From Halorubrum sp. F4 (GTDB taxonomy: Archaea > Halobacteriota > Halobacteria > Halobacteriales > Haloferacaceae), in contig NZ_JAPDFS010000004.1 of the NCBI RefSeq assembly GCF_027257195.1, positions 203,703 to 243,904 on the forward strand: DNA of 40,202 bases. The letters run 5' to 3'. A model generated the notes under the pieces. It saw nothing but the letters and a program-made list of their open reading frames with translations, made no database searches and was not told the origin of the DNA. The number at the start of each line of letters is the position of its first letter. The first letter of the stretch is position 1. Made by a program: the position numbers and the translations under genes. Shown here in pieces: positions 1 through 7,733 of this stretch.

Positions 1-38
1 TCGCGCCCTGTCGGGCGCTCGCGGGCACACGCCACCGC
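1..38 (+). repeat. Tail of dispersed structured element (copy A, cut by window start)
   Basis: The first 38 bases match the 3' end of the element at 14885-15144. Both have a short hairpin with CCC and GGG at its top, then TCG and a closing CGCCACCGC. Here the stem is GCGCCC (3-8) with GGGCGC (13-18) and loop TGTC. In copy B the stem is GTGCCC with GGGCAC and loop TCTC, so the second base pair changes from T-A to C-G and pairing is kept. The rest of this copy lies outside the window. It sits downstream of the 3' end of the gene at 138-827. Confidence 0.6.
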
Positions 39-137
39 AGAAGTGAAGTCACCAGAGGTCGGTCGACGCTGATCCGGAAGACCGGGATCCCGAAGTCGAC
101 GGTACGGGTTTCGACGAGTTCGGGTCGGATCCCCCGT

Positions 138-827
138 CTACCGTCCAGGGGACGGTCCGTGACAGCGCCGCGAGGTGATCGCCTCCTTCGACCGGAACCG
201 ACAGCCGCACTCGACACAGCGGACGAACGGCTCACCGGGGTCGGTCTCCAGCCGGTGTCCCCCGACGACGAACGGACGCGTGACTGCACGCGGGCGGATC
301 CGGTCGGGTATCGCCGTCTCGGACGCCTCGCTCAGCGCGGCCCGGAGGGCGATGGTGTCGACGTCGACCGGGTCGAACCGCCCCGCCTCCAGGGCGGCCT
401 CGCGGTCCGCCACCTCGGTCCAACCGGTGACGACGACCGGCGAGTCGGTCTCGGTGTCGCCCACGACGACGACGAACCGGATCCCGCCCTCGACGAGCGC
501 GAACCGCCAGCCGTCGGTCCGGTTCCACCGGAGTTGCCCGCGGCGGATCGCGTCGGTGACGGTCCGCGTGGAGACGTACCTCCCGGGCTGTTCGAGTCGC
601 TTCCGGAAGTGGTCCGTGAGCGCGTACAGACTCGGGTCCCGGAGCGGAGGATCCTCCGGCGATCGGGCGACCGCGGGTCGGGGGCTCCGCGGCTCCGGCG
701 GGAGGGAGCCGGCCGTCGTCGCCCGCCGGCTCCGACCCGGCGGCGCGGTCGTGGACGCGGTGCGACGCTCCGTCGATCCGGGACGGGGTGTATCGGCGCT
801 CCCCGGCCCGCCCTGTCGGGATGCCAC
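138..827 (-). CDS. Hypothetical protein with C-terminal zinc-ribbon-like motif
   Basis: A 229-aa protein whose family I do not recognise. Residues 1-65 are basic, Pro/Arg/Ser-rich and probably disordered. Residues 66-180 look folded, with alternating hydrophobic strands. The C-terminus has CVECGC followed by RRCHG, a possible zinc site. The start is GTG, since no ATG lies in the N-terminal part. It is supported by the AT-rich CTTAAG at 851-856, centred about 27 bp upstream, which would give a leaderless transcript starting at the GTG. Overlapping plus-strand frames are read as shadows because they lack a promoter and any recognisable domain. It stands alone between a repeat-element tail and a gene transcribed the same way. 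Confidence 0.6.
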   Translation of the reverse strand: MASRQGGPGSADTPRPGSTERRTASTTAPPGRSRRATTAGSLPPEPRSPRPAVARSPEDPPLRDPSLYALTDHFRKRLEQPGRYVSTRTVTDAIRRGQLRWNRTDGWRFALVEGGIRFVVVVGDTETDSPVVVTGWTEVADREAALEAGRFDPVDVDTIALRAALSEASETAIPDRIRPRAVTRPFVVGGHRLETDPGEPFVRCVECGCRFRSKEAITSRRCHGPSPGR

Positions 828-850
828 TGGGTGTGGGTATAGAGCGTGTT

Positions 851-856
851 CTTAAG
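851..856 (-). promoter_or_regulatory. TATA-like element for the 138-827 gene
   Basis: CTTAAG lies about 27 bp before the GTG at 827 on the minus strand, the expected haloarchaeal TATA distance for a leaderless message. It decides the start codon of that gene. Confidence 0.5.
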
Positions 857-928
857 TGTGTTACGGCGACCCACGACATCGGTCGCGGAGCGGAAGGGTC
901 GCCGACCGCTCCCGATCGCCCGAACCGC

Positions 929-1897
929 TCACTCGTGGCCGGAGACGCGGACCGGCTCGTAGGGCTCCTCCAGCCACTCCACGTCGGACTCGGTGAGGTC
1001 GACGTCGAGCGCTTCCACCGCGTCCTCGAGGTGTTCGACGCTCGAGGTTCCCACGATCGGCGCGTCGACGACGTCCTTCCCGGCCACCCACGCGAGCGCG
1101 ATCTGTGCCATCTTCACGCCCTTCTCGTCCGCGAGCTCCTCGACGCGGGCGTTGACCTCCTCGCCGCCCCCCTCGCGGTACGGTCGGCCGACGTCGGTCT
1201 CGTGTTCCCCGCGCGTGGTCGCGTCGTCCGCCTCGTAGGGGCGCGTCAGGTAGCCCGCGCCGACCGGGCTCCAGGGCATCACGCCGATCCCCTCCCGATC
1301 GCAGAGCGGGAGCATCTCGCGTTCCTCCTCGCGGTACGCGAGGTTGTAGAGGTTCTGCATGGTGGCGAACCGCTCGTATCCCTCGCGGTCGCTGGTGTGG
1401 AGCGCCTCGGCGAACTGGTGGGCCCACATCGACGACGCCCCGACGTGGCGGACCTGCCCGCGACGGACCGCGTCGTCGAGGGCGGCGAGCGTCTCCTCGA
1501 TCGGGGTGTCGTAGTCCCAGCGATGGATCTGGTAGAGGTCGACCGTCTCCATCCCGAGCCGGTCGAGGCTGTGCTCGAGCTCCTGTTCTATCGCCTTCCG
1601 GGAGAGCCCGCCGGAGTTGGGGTTCGACTCGTCCATCTCGCCGTACACCTTGGTGGCGACGACCTGACGGTCCCGGTCGTACTCGTCGAGCACGTCCCCG
1701 AGGATCTCCTCGCTCTCGCCGTTCGAATAGACGTTCGCGGTGTCGAAGAAGGTGATCCCGAGGTCGAGCGCGCGCTCGATCAGCTCCCGGCCCTCCTCGG
1801 GATCGAGCATCCAGTCGTGTCCGCTCCCGAAGCTCATACAGCCGAGGCAGAGCCGGCTCACGGTCGTTCCCGTGCTCCCGAGCGTCGTGTACTCCAT
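929..1897 (-). CDS. Aldo/keto reductase
   Basis: A 322-aa NAD(P)H-dependent oxidoreductase of the AKR superfamily, a cytosolic TIM barrel that reduces or oxidises carbonyl substrates. The full catalytic set is visible: Asp in FFDTANVYSNG, the following Tyr, Lys in VVATKVYG and His in LYQIHRWD. The C-terminal cofactor segment APIVGTSSVEHLEDAV is present. The N-terminal LGSTGTTVSRLCLGCMSFG is typical of the YhdN/Tas-like bacterial and archaeal group. Length fits the family. A TATA-like ACTTATGC at about 1919-1926 lies 27 bp before the ATG. The substrate cannot be deduced, and the neighbours give no pathway. Confidence 0.9.
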   Translation of the reverse strand: MEYTTLGSTGTTVSRLCLGCMSFGSGHDWMLDPEEGRELIERALDLGITFFDTANVYSNGESEEILGDVLDEYDRDRQVVATKVYGEMDESNPNSGGLSRKAIEQELEHSLDRLGMETVDLYQIHRWDYDTPIEETLAALDDAVRRGQVRHVGASSMWAHQFAEALHTSDREGYERFATMQNLYNLAYREEEREMLPLCDREGIGVMPWSPVGAGYLTRPYEADDATTRGEHETDVGRPYREGGGEEVNARVEELADEKGVKMAQIALAWVAGKDVVDAPIVGTSSVEHLEDAVEALDVDLTESDVEWLEEPYEPVRVSGHE

Positions 1898-2020
1898 ACG
1901 TTCAGTCTCCTCGCCCGAGGCATAAGTCCCGTGGCGGGCCGGCGATCCGGGAACCGGGACCCGTCGGGACCGCTCCCCTCGCCGTCGAGTCGGTGGCCGC
2001 CGGCTCGTCGCGGCGCACCC

Positions 2021-2027
2021 TTTATAC
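2021..2027 (+). promoter_or_regulatory. TATA box of the aMBF1 gene
   Basis: TTTATAC is centred at 2024, exactly 27 bp before the ATG at 2051, so the transcript is predicted to be leaderless. This fixes the start of the downstream gene and excludes the long open frame upstream of it. Confidence 0.75.
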
Positions 2028-2050
2028 GACCGGCTGCGTTACCGTCGCGT

Positions 2051-2578
2051 ATGCCCCAGTGTGAAATGTGTGGTGCCGAGCAGGCCTCGCTGACGACGAC
2101 GAAGGTCGAAGGCGCCGAGTTGGAGCTGTGTAGCTCCTGTACGGACTTCGGCACGGAGGTCCGCGAGGAGCCGAGCAGTTCGGCGGGGAGCAAGTACTCG
2201 ACGAGCTCCAGCTCCGGGACCTCGTCGTCTTCGTCCTCCTCCTCGAGCGGCACCGGCGGTTCGTCGGGCGGTTCGCAGCGTCCTCGCGACATGTTCGACG
2301 ACATGGAGGAGATCGTCACCGACTACGACGACCGCATCCGGAAGGCCCGGGAGTCGAAGGGGTTGAGCCAGGAGGAGCTCGCCGACGACCTCAACGAGAA
2401 GGCGAGCCTGATCCGGAAGCTCGAGCGCGGCGACACGCTTCCCACCGACGAGATCCAGCGAAAGCTCGAGCGCGCGCTCGACGTCTCGCTCGTCGAGGGC
2501 GAGGAGGTCGACGCCGACTGGGAGTCGAACGACGCGGGCACGATGACGCTCGGCGACGTGGTCAAACGGAAGGACTGA
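2051..2578 (+). CDS. Archaeal multiprotein bridging factor aMBF1 (zinc ribbon plus HTH)
   Basis: A 175-aa protein. Residues 1-40 form a zinc ribbon with CEMC and CSSC pairs. A Ser-rich, probably disordered linker follows (about 50-85). A cro/C1-type HTH (about 98-155) contains LSQEELADDLNEKASLIRKLERG. This order is that of archaeal MBF1, thought to bridge the basal transcription or translation machinery in the cytosol. The frame stays open upstream to 788, but that part is antisense to the aldo/keto reductase. The ATG at 2051 is chosen from the TATA box and the start of the conserved zinc ribbon. The serine tract is longer than in many homologues and is built from TCG/TCC/AGC codons. Confidence 0.9.
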   Translation: MPQCEMCGAEQASLTTTKVEGAELELCSSCTDFGTEVREEPSSSAGSKYSTSSSSGTSSSSSSSSSGTGGSSGGSQRPRDMFDDMEEIVTDYDDRIRKARESKGLSQEELADDLNEKASLIRKLERGDTLPTDEIQRKLERALDVSLVEGEEVDADWESNDAGTMTLGDVVKRKD

Positions 2579-2582
2579 GCGC

Positions 2583-2723
2583 TTACTCGAGCGGCGTCCC
2601 GCGGTTCCGCATCGTGCTCCCGCACTCGGGACAGGTGCCCGGATTCGCCCCGTCGACGACGTTCCCGCAATCGAAACACTCGTAGGCGGCCTCTCTACCG
2701 ACTCGTTGGGTCACGTCTCTCAT
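2583..2723 (-). CDS. Rubrerythrin-like zinc-ribbon small protein
   Basis: A 46-aa protein starting MRDVTQRVGREAAYECFDCG and ending TMRNRGTPLE. Two CxxC pairs, CFDC and CPEC, form a single zinc ribbon. Haloarchaea often carry such short rubrerythrin-like domain proteins, and the closing MRNRGTPLE is characteristic as I recall the family. The role is unknown: zinc or iron binding, perhaps a regulatory partner. It lies 128 bp downstream of the large PAS/GAF/HTH regulator on the same strand, a pairing I recall from other haloarchaea. A long inverted repeat at 2792-2840 sits upstream of it and may control it. Confidence 0.85.
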   Translation of the reverse strand: MRDVTQRVGREAAYECFDCGNVVDGANPGTCPECGSTMRNRGTPLE

Positions 2724-2754
2724 GGTGATACGCGAGCACCGTTGGCCGGATGCT

Positions 2755-2768
2755 CTACCGGACGGTAG
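2755..2768. promoter_or_regulatory. Short inverted repeat upstream of the zinc-ribbon gene
   Basis: CTACCG-GA-CGGTAG is a perfect 6-bp inverted repeat with a 2-bp spacer. It is centred about 38 bp before the ATG of the 2583-2723 gene, where a regulator could meet the promoter. No function is known. Confidence 0.3.
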
Positions 2769-2791
2769 CGGCGGGAGACACGAGTAACGTG

Positions 2792-2840
2792 TGGTTCAAT
2801 ATCCAACCCGATCTCGTTTACTCTGTTGGATACTGAACCA
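2792..2840. repeat. 16-bp inverted repeat, 17-bp spacer (operator or hairpin)
   Basis: TGGTTCAATATCCAAC (2792-2807) is matched by the reverse complement of 2825-2840 at 15 of 16 positions. The repeat is AT-rich against a GC-rich background. It starts 12 bp after the stop of the PAS/GAF/HTH regulator and ends 69 bp before the zinc-ribbon gene. It could be a two-site operator bound by the adjacent HTH protein, or an RNA hairpin ending the regulator's message. The absence of a T-tract favours the operator. Confidence 0.6.
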
Positions 2841-2851
2841 ACCTCGCTCCC

Positions 2852-5773
2852 CTAGGTCGACTCGACGACGTCGGCGTTCCGGTCATCGAAGAGCGCGGAG
2901 AAGAGCTTTCGCTGGACCGCACGGGCGTGTTGGTAGAACGCGGACGAGGAGACGTCGAGCGTCTCGGCGATCTCCTCGCCGGAGCGCTCCCGCGGCGACT
3001 CGAAGAACCCGGCGTAGTACGCGGTCTGGATCACCTCGAGCTGTCGGTCGGTCAGCTCGCCGAGGAACCGCGAGTGGAGGTCGTCCTCGGCCGTTCGGTC
3101 CCGGGTCCGCTTCGAGACGAGCCGCGTCCCCTCGAAGGTCTCCTCCAGGAGACGGCCGATCCGTGAGACGTCGACGCCCTCGGGAACGTCGACGACGACG
3201 CTCGTCGACGACGGCGTGGCGGACGCGCTGTGAAACACGACCCCGTGGTCGGCCAGCTCCTGTGCGAGGAAGGGTCGCGAGAGCCGCAACCGCAACACGC
3301 CCCCCGCCTCCGTCGCGTTGATCTCCCGGACGGACTCCACCACGAGGAGCTCCCGTGCGACCGCCGCGACCGCCTCGACGGCCGTCCCGTCCACGTCGAC
3401 GAAGACGTAGCTACCCTTCTCCGTCTGACGTGCGCCGCCCTGATAGGCCACCGTACACGAGGCGTCACGCGCCAGCCGCGAGAGGAGGAACGACGGGTCG
3501 TCGACGGCGAACTCGACGCGCGTCGTCGACGTCGTCACCAGCGCGTTCTTCCGCTCGATCGCGCCCATCGCGGAGGCGATCGTCTCGCCGAGCTCGGTGA
3601 AGACCTCCCGGATCATTCCGGAGAACGCCTCCCGCTCCCCGGCGTAGACGGTGAGCACGCCGTACGTCAGCTCGTTGTAGACGAGCGGCACGCTGATCGC
3701 GGAGAGGTAGTCCCGCGAGACCGCGGCCTTGCGCCACTCCTCCTCGCGGAGTCCGCCCGGGACGTTCCCGATCACGGTCACCTCGCCCGTCGCTGCGGTC
3801 CGCCCGGCGGGTTCGCCGTCGCCGACGGTCACCGGGACGGACTGCTCGTCGAGGTATCCCCGCCCCGTGCCGGCCCACGCACGCGGGGTGAGGCTCCCGC
3901 CGGCAGCCTCCGCCGACCCGATCCACGCGAACCGGAACCGGTCGTCCCCGGTCAACAGCTCACAGACCGCGTGTTCGATCTCCTCGCGGGTCTCCGCGCG
4001 AACGAGCGCGCCGTCGACCTCCCGGATCGTCTCGTTGATGCGGTTCAACGCCGTGAGCCGATCGTTTCGTCGCTGCAGCTCCCGGTCCTGTTCGCGGAGC
4101 CGCTCCTCCCGATCGATGCGGTCGAACGCGGCCTCGGCGGTCGCCGCGAGCAGGTCGGCGAGCTCCCGCGTCACTTCGTCGAACGCGCCGACCGCGGTCG
4201 TCCCGACGACGAACACGCCGTTCTCCCCGAGCGGGATGAACGCGGCACTTCGGAGGTCCGTCGACCGGTCCGCGAGCCGATCGTCGGCGTGGACGTCGTC
4301 GAGGAACAGCCGCTCGTCCTCGACGAACGCGTGGCCCACGAGCGTCTCGCCGTCCGCATCGACCGGCGATGGCGGGCCGTGGACCTCCCGCATCCCGGCG
4401 GAGTACGCGATCGGACGGAGCACGTTGGCGTCGGGCTCGAACCGATACACCGCCCCCGCATCGAGTCCGAGCACGTCCGGGGCGTCCGCCGTGACGCGCC
4501 GGGCGATCTCCGCGTCGGTTCCGGCGTACAGGAACTCGCGTGCCGTCTCCTGGAGGGTTGCGAGCGCCCGTTCACGCTGTTTGCGCTTGGTGATGTCACG
4601 ACAGCTGTACAGCAGGGTCCCGTCCTGGATGGACACCTCCCGGACGTTGACCAGGAGCGTGTGCTCGCGTCCCGCCTCGTCTTTCACCGTACACTCGATG
4701 TTCTTCAACACGCCCTCCGCCGCGAGGGCCTCCCGGTCGAAGAGGTCCTCGCCCAGGAGGTCGTCGATGGTGCCGAGTTCGCGGATCTCCTCCGCGGTGT
4801 ATCCGAAGATGAAGTGGACGTTGGGACAGACGTAGGTGTACTCACCGTCCTCGTCGGTGATGAGGACCGTGTCGGTCATGTTGTTGAGCGTGACCCGATG
4901 GAGCTCCTCCGACCGGCGGAGGTCGCGCTCCACGTCGGCGTGGTCCGTGACGTCGACCCCCTCGACGACGACGGAGATCAACTCGCCGCGGTCGTCCGTG
5001 ACCGGACGCGCGGACAGTTCGATCACGGCTCGGTCGTCGCCGTCGGGCTCGTGGATGACGACGGCGCGACCGAAACCGCCGTCGAGCGCGGTCTCGACCA
5101 CCCCTCTCACGTCCTCCCGGACGTGATCGGCGTCCGCCCAGCGCGGGAGGTCCCAGAGGGGTCCGTCGGCGGTCTCGGCCGCCTCGCCCGGACCGTCGGC
5201 GGCGGCCGTTCCCGACGTGATGCGGGCGCGCGACAACTCGCGAGCGGTCCCGTTCATCCGATCGACCGACCCGTCGGCGTCGAGCACCCACGTCGCGGTC
5301 CGCGCGTCGTGGAATATCGCGTCGAACTGCCTGGCGCGGTCGTGTCGAGCGCGCTCGCGTCGCGCAGTCTCGATCGCCTTCTCGAGCGTGCTCCCGATCC
5401 GATCGAGAAGTTTCGGGACCGGGTCGTCGTCGGGATCGAGGCACACGTAGTCGCTGACGCCGGCGGCGACGGCGTCGCTCGCGACCGCCTCGCTTCCGTA
5501 CGCGGTCGCCACGATCACGGGGAGCGTCGAGTCGTGGTCCCGGATCGAGCGGGCCAGGTCGACCCCGGAGCTCTCGGGCAGCCGGTGCGTGGTGACGACG
5601 GCGTCGGGCCGCCGCGTTCGGATCGCTTCGAGCGCGCGTGCGCCCGTCGAAACCGCCCGAACCGTCGCTCCGCTCTCCGTCTCCAGCGCGTCCGCGAACG
5701 GCGTCGTCCACGTCGCCTCCCCGACCAAAAGCAGCCGCGAACGGGGAAGCGTGCTCGACTCGAGGGTCATCAT
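2852..5773 (-). CDS. Multi-sensor bacterio-opsin-activator-type regulator (REC-PAS-PAS-GAF-GAF-HTH_10)
   Basis: A 973-aa cytosolic sensor-regulator. Approximate order: receiver-like domain (10-125), short helical linker, PAS (150-270), PAS (290-400, NNMTDTVLITDEDGEYTYVC), GAF (410-560), GAF (590-735), bat-associated domain (750-895) and a C-terminal HTH_10 (905-965) containing LTDRQLEVIQTAYYAGFFE. This architecture is that of haloarchaeal Bat-like transcription regulators. The receiver is degenerate: the phosphoacceptor segment reads VVTTHRLPESSG with Thr at the Asp position, and the acidic pair is VGEA. It is therefore unlikely to be phosphorylated in the usual way. ATG at 5773 is preferred to TTG at 5800. 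A DICT protein lies just upstream on the same strand. The signal sensed is unknown. Confidence 0.88.
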   Translation of the reverse strand: MMTLESSTLPRSRLLLVGEATWTTPFADALETESGATVRAVSTGARALEAIRTRRPDAVVTTHRLPESSGVDLARSIRDHDSTLPVIVATAYGSEAVASDAVAAGVSDYVCLDPDDDPVPKLLDRIGSTLEKAIETARRERARHDRARQFDAIFHDARTATWVLDADGSVDRMNGTARELSRARITSGTAAADGPGEAAETADGPLWDLPRWADADHVREDVRGVVETALDGGFGRAVVIHEPDGDDRAVIELSARPVTDDRGELISVVVEGVDVTDHADVERDLRRSEELHRVTLNNMTDTVLITDEDGEYTYVCPNVHFIFGYTAEEIRELGTIDDLLGEDLFDREALAAEGVLKNIECTVKDEAGREHTLLVNVREVSIQDGTLLYSCRDITKRKQRERALATLQETAREFLYAGTDAEIARRVTADAPDVLGLDAGAVYRFEPDANVLRPIAYSAGMREVHGPPSPVDADGETLVGHAFVEDERLFLDDVHADDRLADRSTDLRSAAFIPLGENGVFVVGTTAVGAFDEVTRELADLLAATAEAAFDRIDREERLREQDRELQRRNDRLTALNRINETIREVDGALVRAETREEIEHAVCELLTGDDRFRFAWIGSAEAAGGSLTPRAWAGTGRGYLDEQSVPVTVGDGEPAGRTAATGEVTVIGNVPGGLREEEWRKAAVSRDYLSAISVPLVYNELTYGVLTVYAGEREAFSGMIREVFTELGETIASAMGAIERKNALVTTSTTRVEFAVDDPSFLLSRLARDASCTVAYQGGARQTEKGSYVFVDVDGTAVEAVAAVARELLVVESVREINATEAGGVLRLRLSRPFLAQELADHGVVFHSASATPSSTSVVVDVPEGVDVSRIGRLLEETFEGTRLVSKRTRDRTAEDDLHSRFLGELTDRQLEVIQTAYYAGFFESPRERSGEEIAETLDVSSSAFYQHARAVQRKLFSALFDDRNADVVEST

Positions 5774-5815
5774 CCGTCCTTGCACGCCGGGACGGTTCAA
5801 GACACCGCCGGTCGG

Positions 5816-5868
5816 GGTGACGGATCCGACGGCCGGGATGACGGATTCGACGGCCGGAGTACGGATTC
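5816..5868. repeat. 21-bp tandem repeat, about 2.5 copies
   Basis: Units 5816-5836 and 5837-5857 differ at 3 of 21 positions. A partial third unit runs into the DICT gene's stop codon. The core is GACGGATYCGACGGCCGG. It fills the spacer between the DICT gene and the PAS/GAF/HTH gene. Confidence 0.65.
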
Positions 5869-6637
5869 AGGCCGTTGCGTCGTCTTCGTCCCGCGGTTCG
5901 GACCCCCAGTACCGGTCCGTCAGGTAGTCGATGACCCGATCGACCGTGTCGGGATCGTAGCTCCAGAAGCCGTAGAACCGTCCGGGTTCGCGCTCCTCGG
6001 CGAGCAGCACGCACTTCGCGCCGTCGAAGCCGCCGCCGTCGTAGGCGACGAACCACGTCTCGCGGATCTCCGCGGTACGAGCGATATGGACGGTGAAACT
6101 CGACGATTCCGGAGCGTTGCCCTCCGCGGCGGCGTAGGCGTGAACCGCGAGCCGTTCCTTCTCGCCGAGCCGGTCGTACGTGCTCGACTCGCCGGTCAGG
6201 ACGTCGAGGGTCTGGAACCCCGCGTGGAGCTCCCCGTCGCCGACGCGCCAGGCACGGTCCTCGATCTCGCGGGAGGCGGCGACCATGTCCGCGCGCGAGT
6301 ACGAGGTGAAGAGCGTCTCGTCGAGGTGATCGAGGATCGGCCGGCCGACCCGTCGGGGGGTGGCGTCGGCGCGAGCTCCGTCATCGGCGAGGTCGTCGTC
6401 GGGAGCGTCGTCGCCGGCGGGAAGGAGCTCGTCGATCGCGGTCGCGGTCACGAACTCGCCGCCGCGCTCGAGCACGGCGTACCCCGTCGGACCCTCCGCC
6501 GGCCGCTCCGCGACCACCCGGAGGTTGCGGTCGGCGAAGTGCTCCGCGAGCGTCTCGGCGACGGTCGGGTCCGGATCGAACACCGTCAGCGTGGCTTCCC
6601 GGGCCTCCACCCCGGAGATGATCTCGATGAGCGACAT
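5867..6637 (-). CDS. DICT sensory domain protein
   Basis: A 256-aa cytosolic protein. It starts MSLIEIISGVEAREATLTVF, then DPDPTVAETLAEHFADRNLRVV, then a central acidic linker. A larger domain follows with FTSYSRADMVAASREIEDRAWRVGDGELHAGFQ and later TWFVAYDGGGFDGAKCVLLAEE. This is the pattern of the DICT domain, named for its association with diguanylate cyclases and two-component proteins and common next to Bat-like regulators. It is probably co-transcribed with, and a sensing partner of, the regulator 93 bp downstream. The ATG at 6637 is chosen because upstream sequence is repeat and promoter. A TATA-like GTTAATAG at 6689-6697 implies a leader of about 29 nt. Confidence 0.8.
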   Translation of the reverse strand: MSLIEIISGVEAREATLTVFDPDPTVAETLAEHFADRNLRVVAERPAEGPTGYAVLERGGEFVTATAIDELLPAGDDAPDDDLADDGARADATPRRVGRPILDHLDETLFTSYSRADMVAASREIEDRAWRVGDGELHAGFQTLDVLTGESSTYDRLGEKERLAVHAYAAAEGNAPESSSFTVHIARTAEIRETWFVAYDGGGFDGAKCVLLAEEREPGRFYGFWSYDPDTVDRVIDYLTDRYWGSEPRDEDDATA

Positions 6638-6740
6638 GCGATATCGGACCCGTCGAAACGCGGGTTCGTGTGTCGGTCTCCCCCGCGGGTTAATAGTGTT
6701 ACTCCGGGAGACTCGACCGACTCCGAGAGCGCACCGACCG

Positions 6741-6834
6741 GTCCCGAAGCCCGAACGATCTCGAAACCTGAGCAGTCCCGAAACCCGAACGGTCCCGAAA
6801 CGCCACCGACCACGAAACTCCACGGACCACGAAG
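6741..6834. repeat. 17-bp tandem repeat, about 5.5 copies
   Basis: Units begin at 6741, 6758, 6775, 6792 and 6809, with a half unit at 6826-6834. The best-preserved unit reads GTCCCGAAACCCGAACG. Other units diverge but keep CGAA at the same phase. It fills the divergent spacer between the DICT gene and tpiA and ends just before the tpiA TATA element. Seventeen is not a multiple of three, so coding is unlikely. Confidence 0.75.
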
Positions 6835-6864
6835 GTATTTGCGCCCCCGCACGTTAGCGCGAGT

Positions 6865-7509
6865 ATGTTCATCCTGGTGAACCTCAAGGCGTATCCCTGT
6901 GATCCGATCGAGGTCGCGACCGCGGCCCGCGACGTCGCCGAGGCGTCCGGCGCGCGGATCGGCGTCGCCCCGCAGGCCGCCGACCTCGCCCGCGTCGCGG
7001 AGACGGGCGTCGAGACGTGGGCCCAGCACGTCTCGCCGAACGCGCACGGCTCGCACACGGGGTCGACGCTGGCGGAGGCGGTCGCCGACAACGGGGCCGA
7101 GGGGACGCTCATCAACCACTCGGAGAACCGGCTCAAGCTCGCCGACGTCGACGGCTCGGTCCGGGCGGCCGAGCGGGCCGACCTGGAGACGGTCGTCTGT
7201 GCGAACAATCCGGCGCAGATCGGCGCGGCCGCGGCGCTCTCGCCCGACGCGGTCGCCGTCGAGCCCCCGGAGCTCATCGGCGGCGACGTCTCCGTCGCGA
7301 CGGCCGACCCCGGGATCGTCGAGGACGCGGTCGCGGCGGCCGAGGACGTCGACCCCGCGGTCGACGTGTTCTGCGGGGCCGGCGTCTCCACCGGCGACGA
7401 CGTGGACGCCGCGGGCGACCTCGGCGCGTCCGGCGTCCTCCTCGCGTCCGGCGTCGCCAAGGCCGACGACCCGGCGGCGGTGCTCGAGGACCTCGTCTCC
7501 GGGATCTGA
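6865..7509 (+). CDS. tpiA: Triosephosphate isomerase
   Basis: A 214-aa glycolytic and gluconeogenic enzyme interconverting glyceraldehyde-3-phosphate and dihydroxyacetone phosphate in the cytosol. Active-site residues are visible: N6 and K8 in VNLKAY, H85 in LINHSENR and the catalytic E133 in [10 protein letters not shown]. Phosphate-binding loops [11 protein letters not shown] and [11 protein letters not shown] follow. The short length matches archaeal TIMs, which lack helices of the bacterial form. GGTATTTG at about 6834-6841 lies 27 bp before the ATG, giving a leaderless transcript. A CTCGGGCCCGAG palindrome at 7512-7523, right after the stop, may help end the message. dnaK follows but has its own promoter. 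Confidence 0.97.
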   Translation: MFILVNLKAYPCDPIEVATAARDVAEASGARIGVAPQAADLARVAETGVETWAQHVSPNAHGSHTGSTLAEAVADNGAEGTLINHSENRLKLADVDGSVRAAERADLETVVCANNPAQIGAAAALSPDAVAVEPPELIGGDVSVATADPGIVEDAVAAAEDVDPAVDVFCGAGVSTGDDVDAAGDLGASGVLLASGVAKADDPAAVLEDLVSGI

Positions 7510-7659
7510 ACCTCGGGCCCGAGATTTCGGGGCCTGGATCGGTCGAGGTCCGAGTCGGTCGGACGCTCCTGCGGTCGCGCCGCGATCGGCTGGGCTTGCG
7601 GGTCAGTATAAAGACACCGATGTGAGTGGGTGACACGATCGAGAAATCGCACGACGTAG

Positions 7660-7680
7660 TCGGGATCGAATCGATCCCGA
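7660..7680. promoter_or_regulatory. 21-bp palindrome upstream of dnaK (candidate operator)
   Basis: TCGGGATCGA and TCGATCCCGA are perfect 10-bp arms around one base. The palindrome ends about 20 bp before the dnaK TATA element (7700-7707), where an archaeal activator or repressor could act on TFB/TBP recruitment. The regulator is unknown. Confidence 0.55.
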
Positions 7681-7699
7681 TATCGGGCCGTCTAGTAAC

Positions 7700-7707
7700 C
7701 TTTAACC
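7700..7707 (+). promoter_or_regulatory. TATA box of dnaK
   Basis: CTTTAACC is centred about 30 bp before the ATG at 7734, predicting a leader of about 3 nt. It supports 7734 over the in-frame GTG at 7626. Confidence 0.6.
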
Positions 7708-7733
7708 GACACAAGCCGGTATTTGTGGGCAAG

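Noticed and set aside
788..2050. Upstream 421 codons of the long plus-strand frame leading into aMBF1
   Set aside because: It is antisense to the aldo/keto reductase, has no recognisable domain, and the TATA box and zinc ribbon place the real start at 2051.
6741..6834. The 17-bp array as a CRISPR
   Set aside because: Units are directly adjacent without unique spacers of similar size, diverge between copies, and no cas genes are present.
3230..6880. 1216-codon plus-strand open frame
   Set aside because: It is antisense to the PAS/GAF/HTH and DICT genes. GC-rich haloarchaeal DNA gives such shadows routinely, and it is His/Arg/Val-rich with no domain.
7626..7733. N-terminal extension of DnaK from the GTG at 7626
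   Set aside because: It would place the promoter and the palindrome inside the coding region, and Hsp70 homology starts at 7734.
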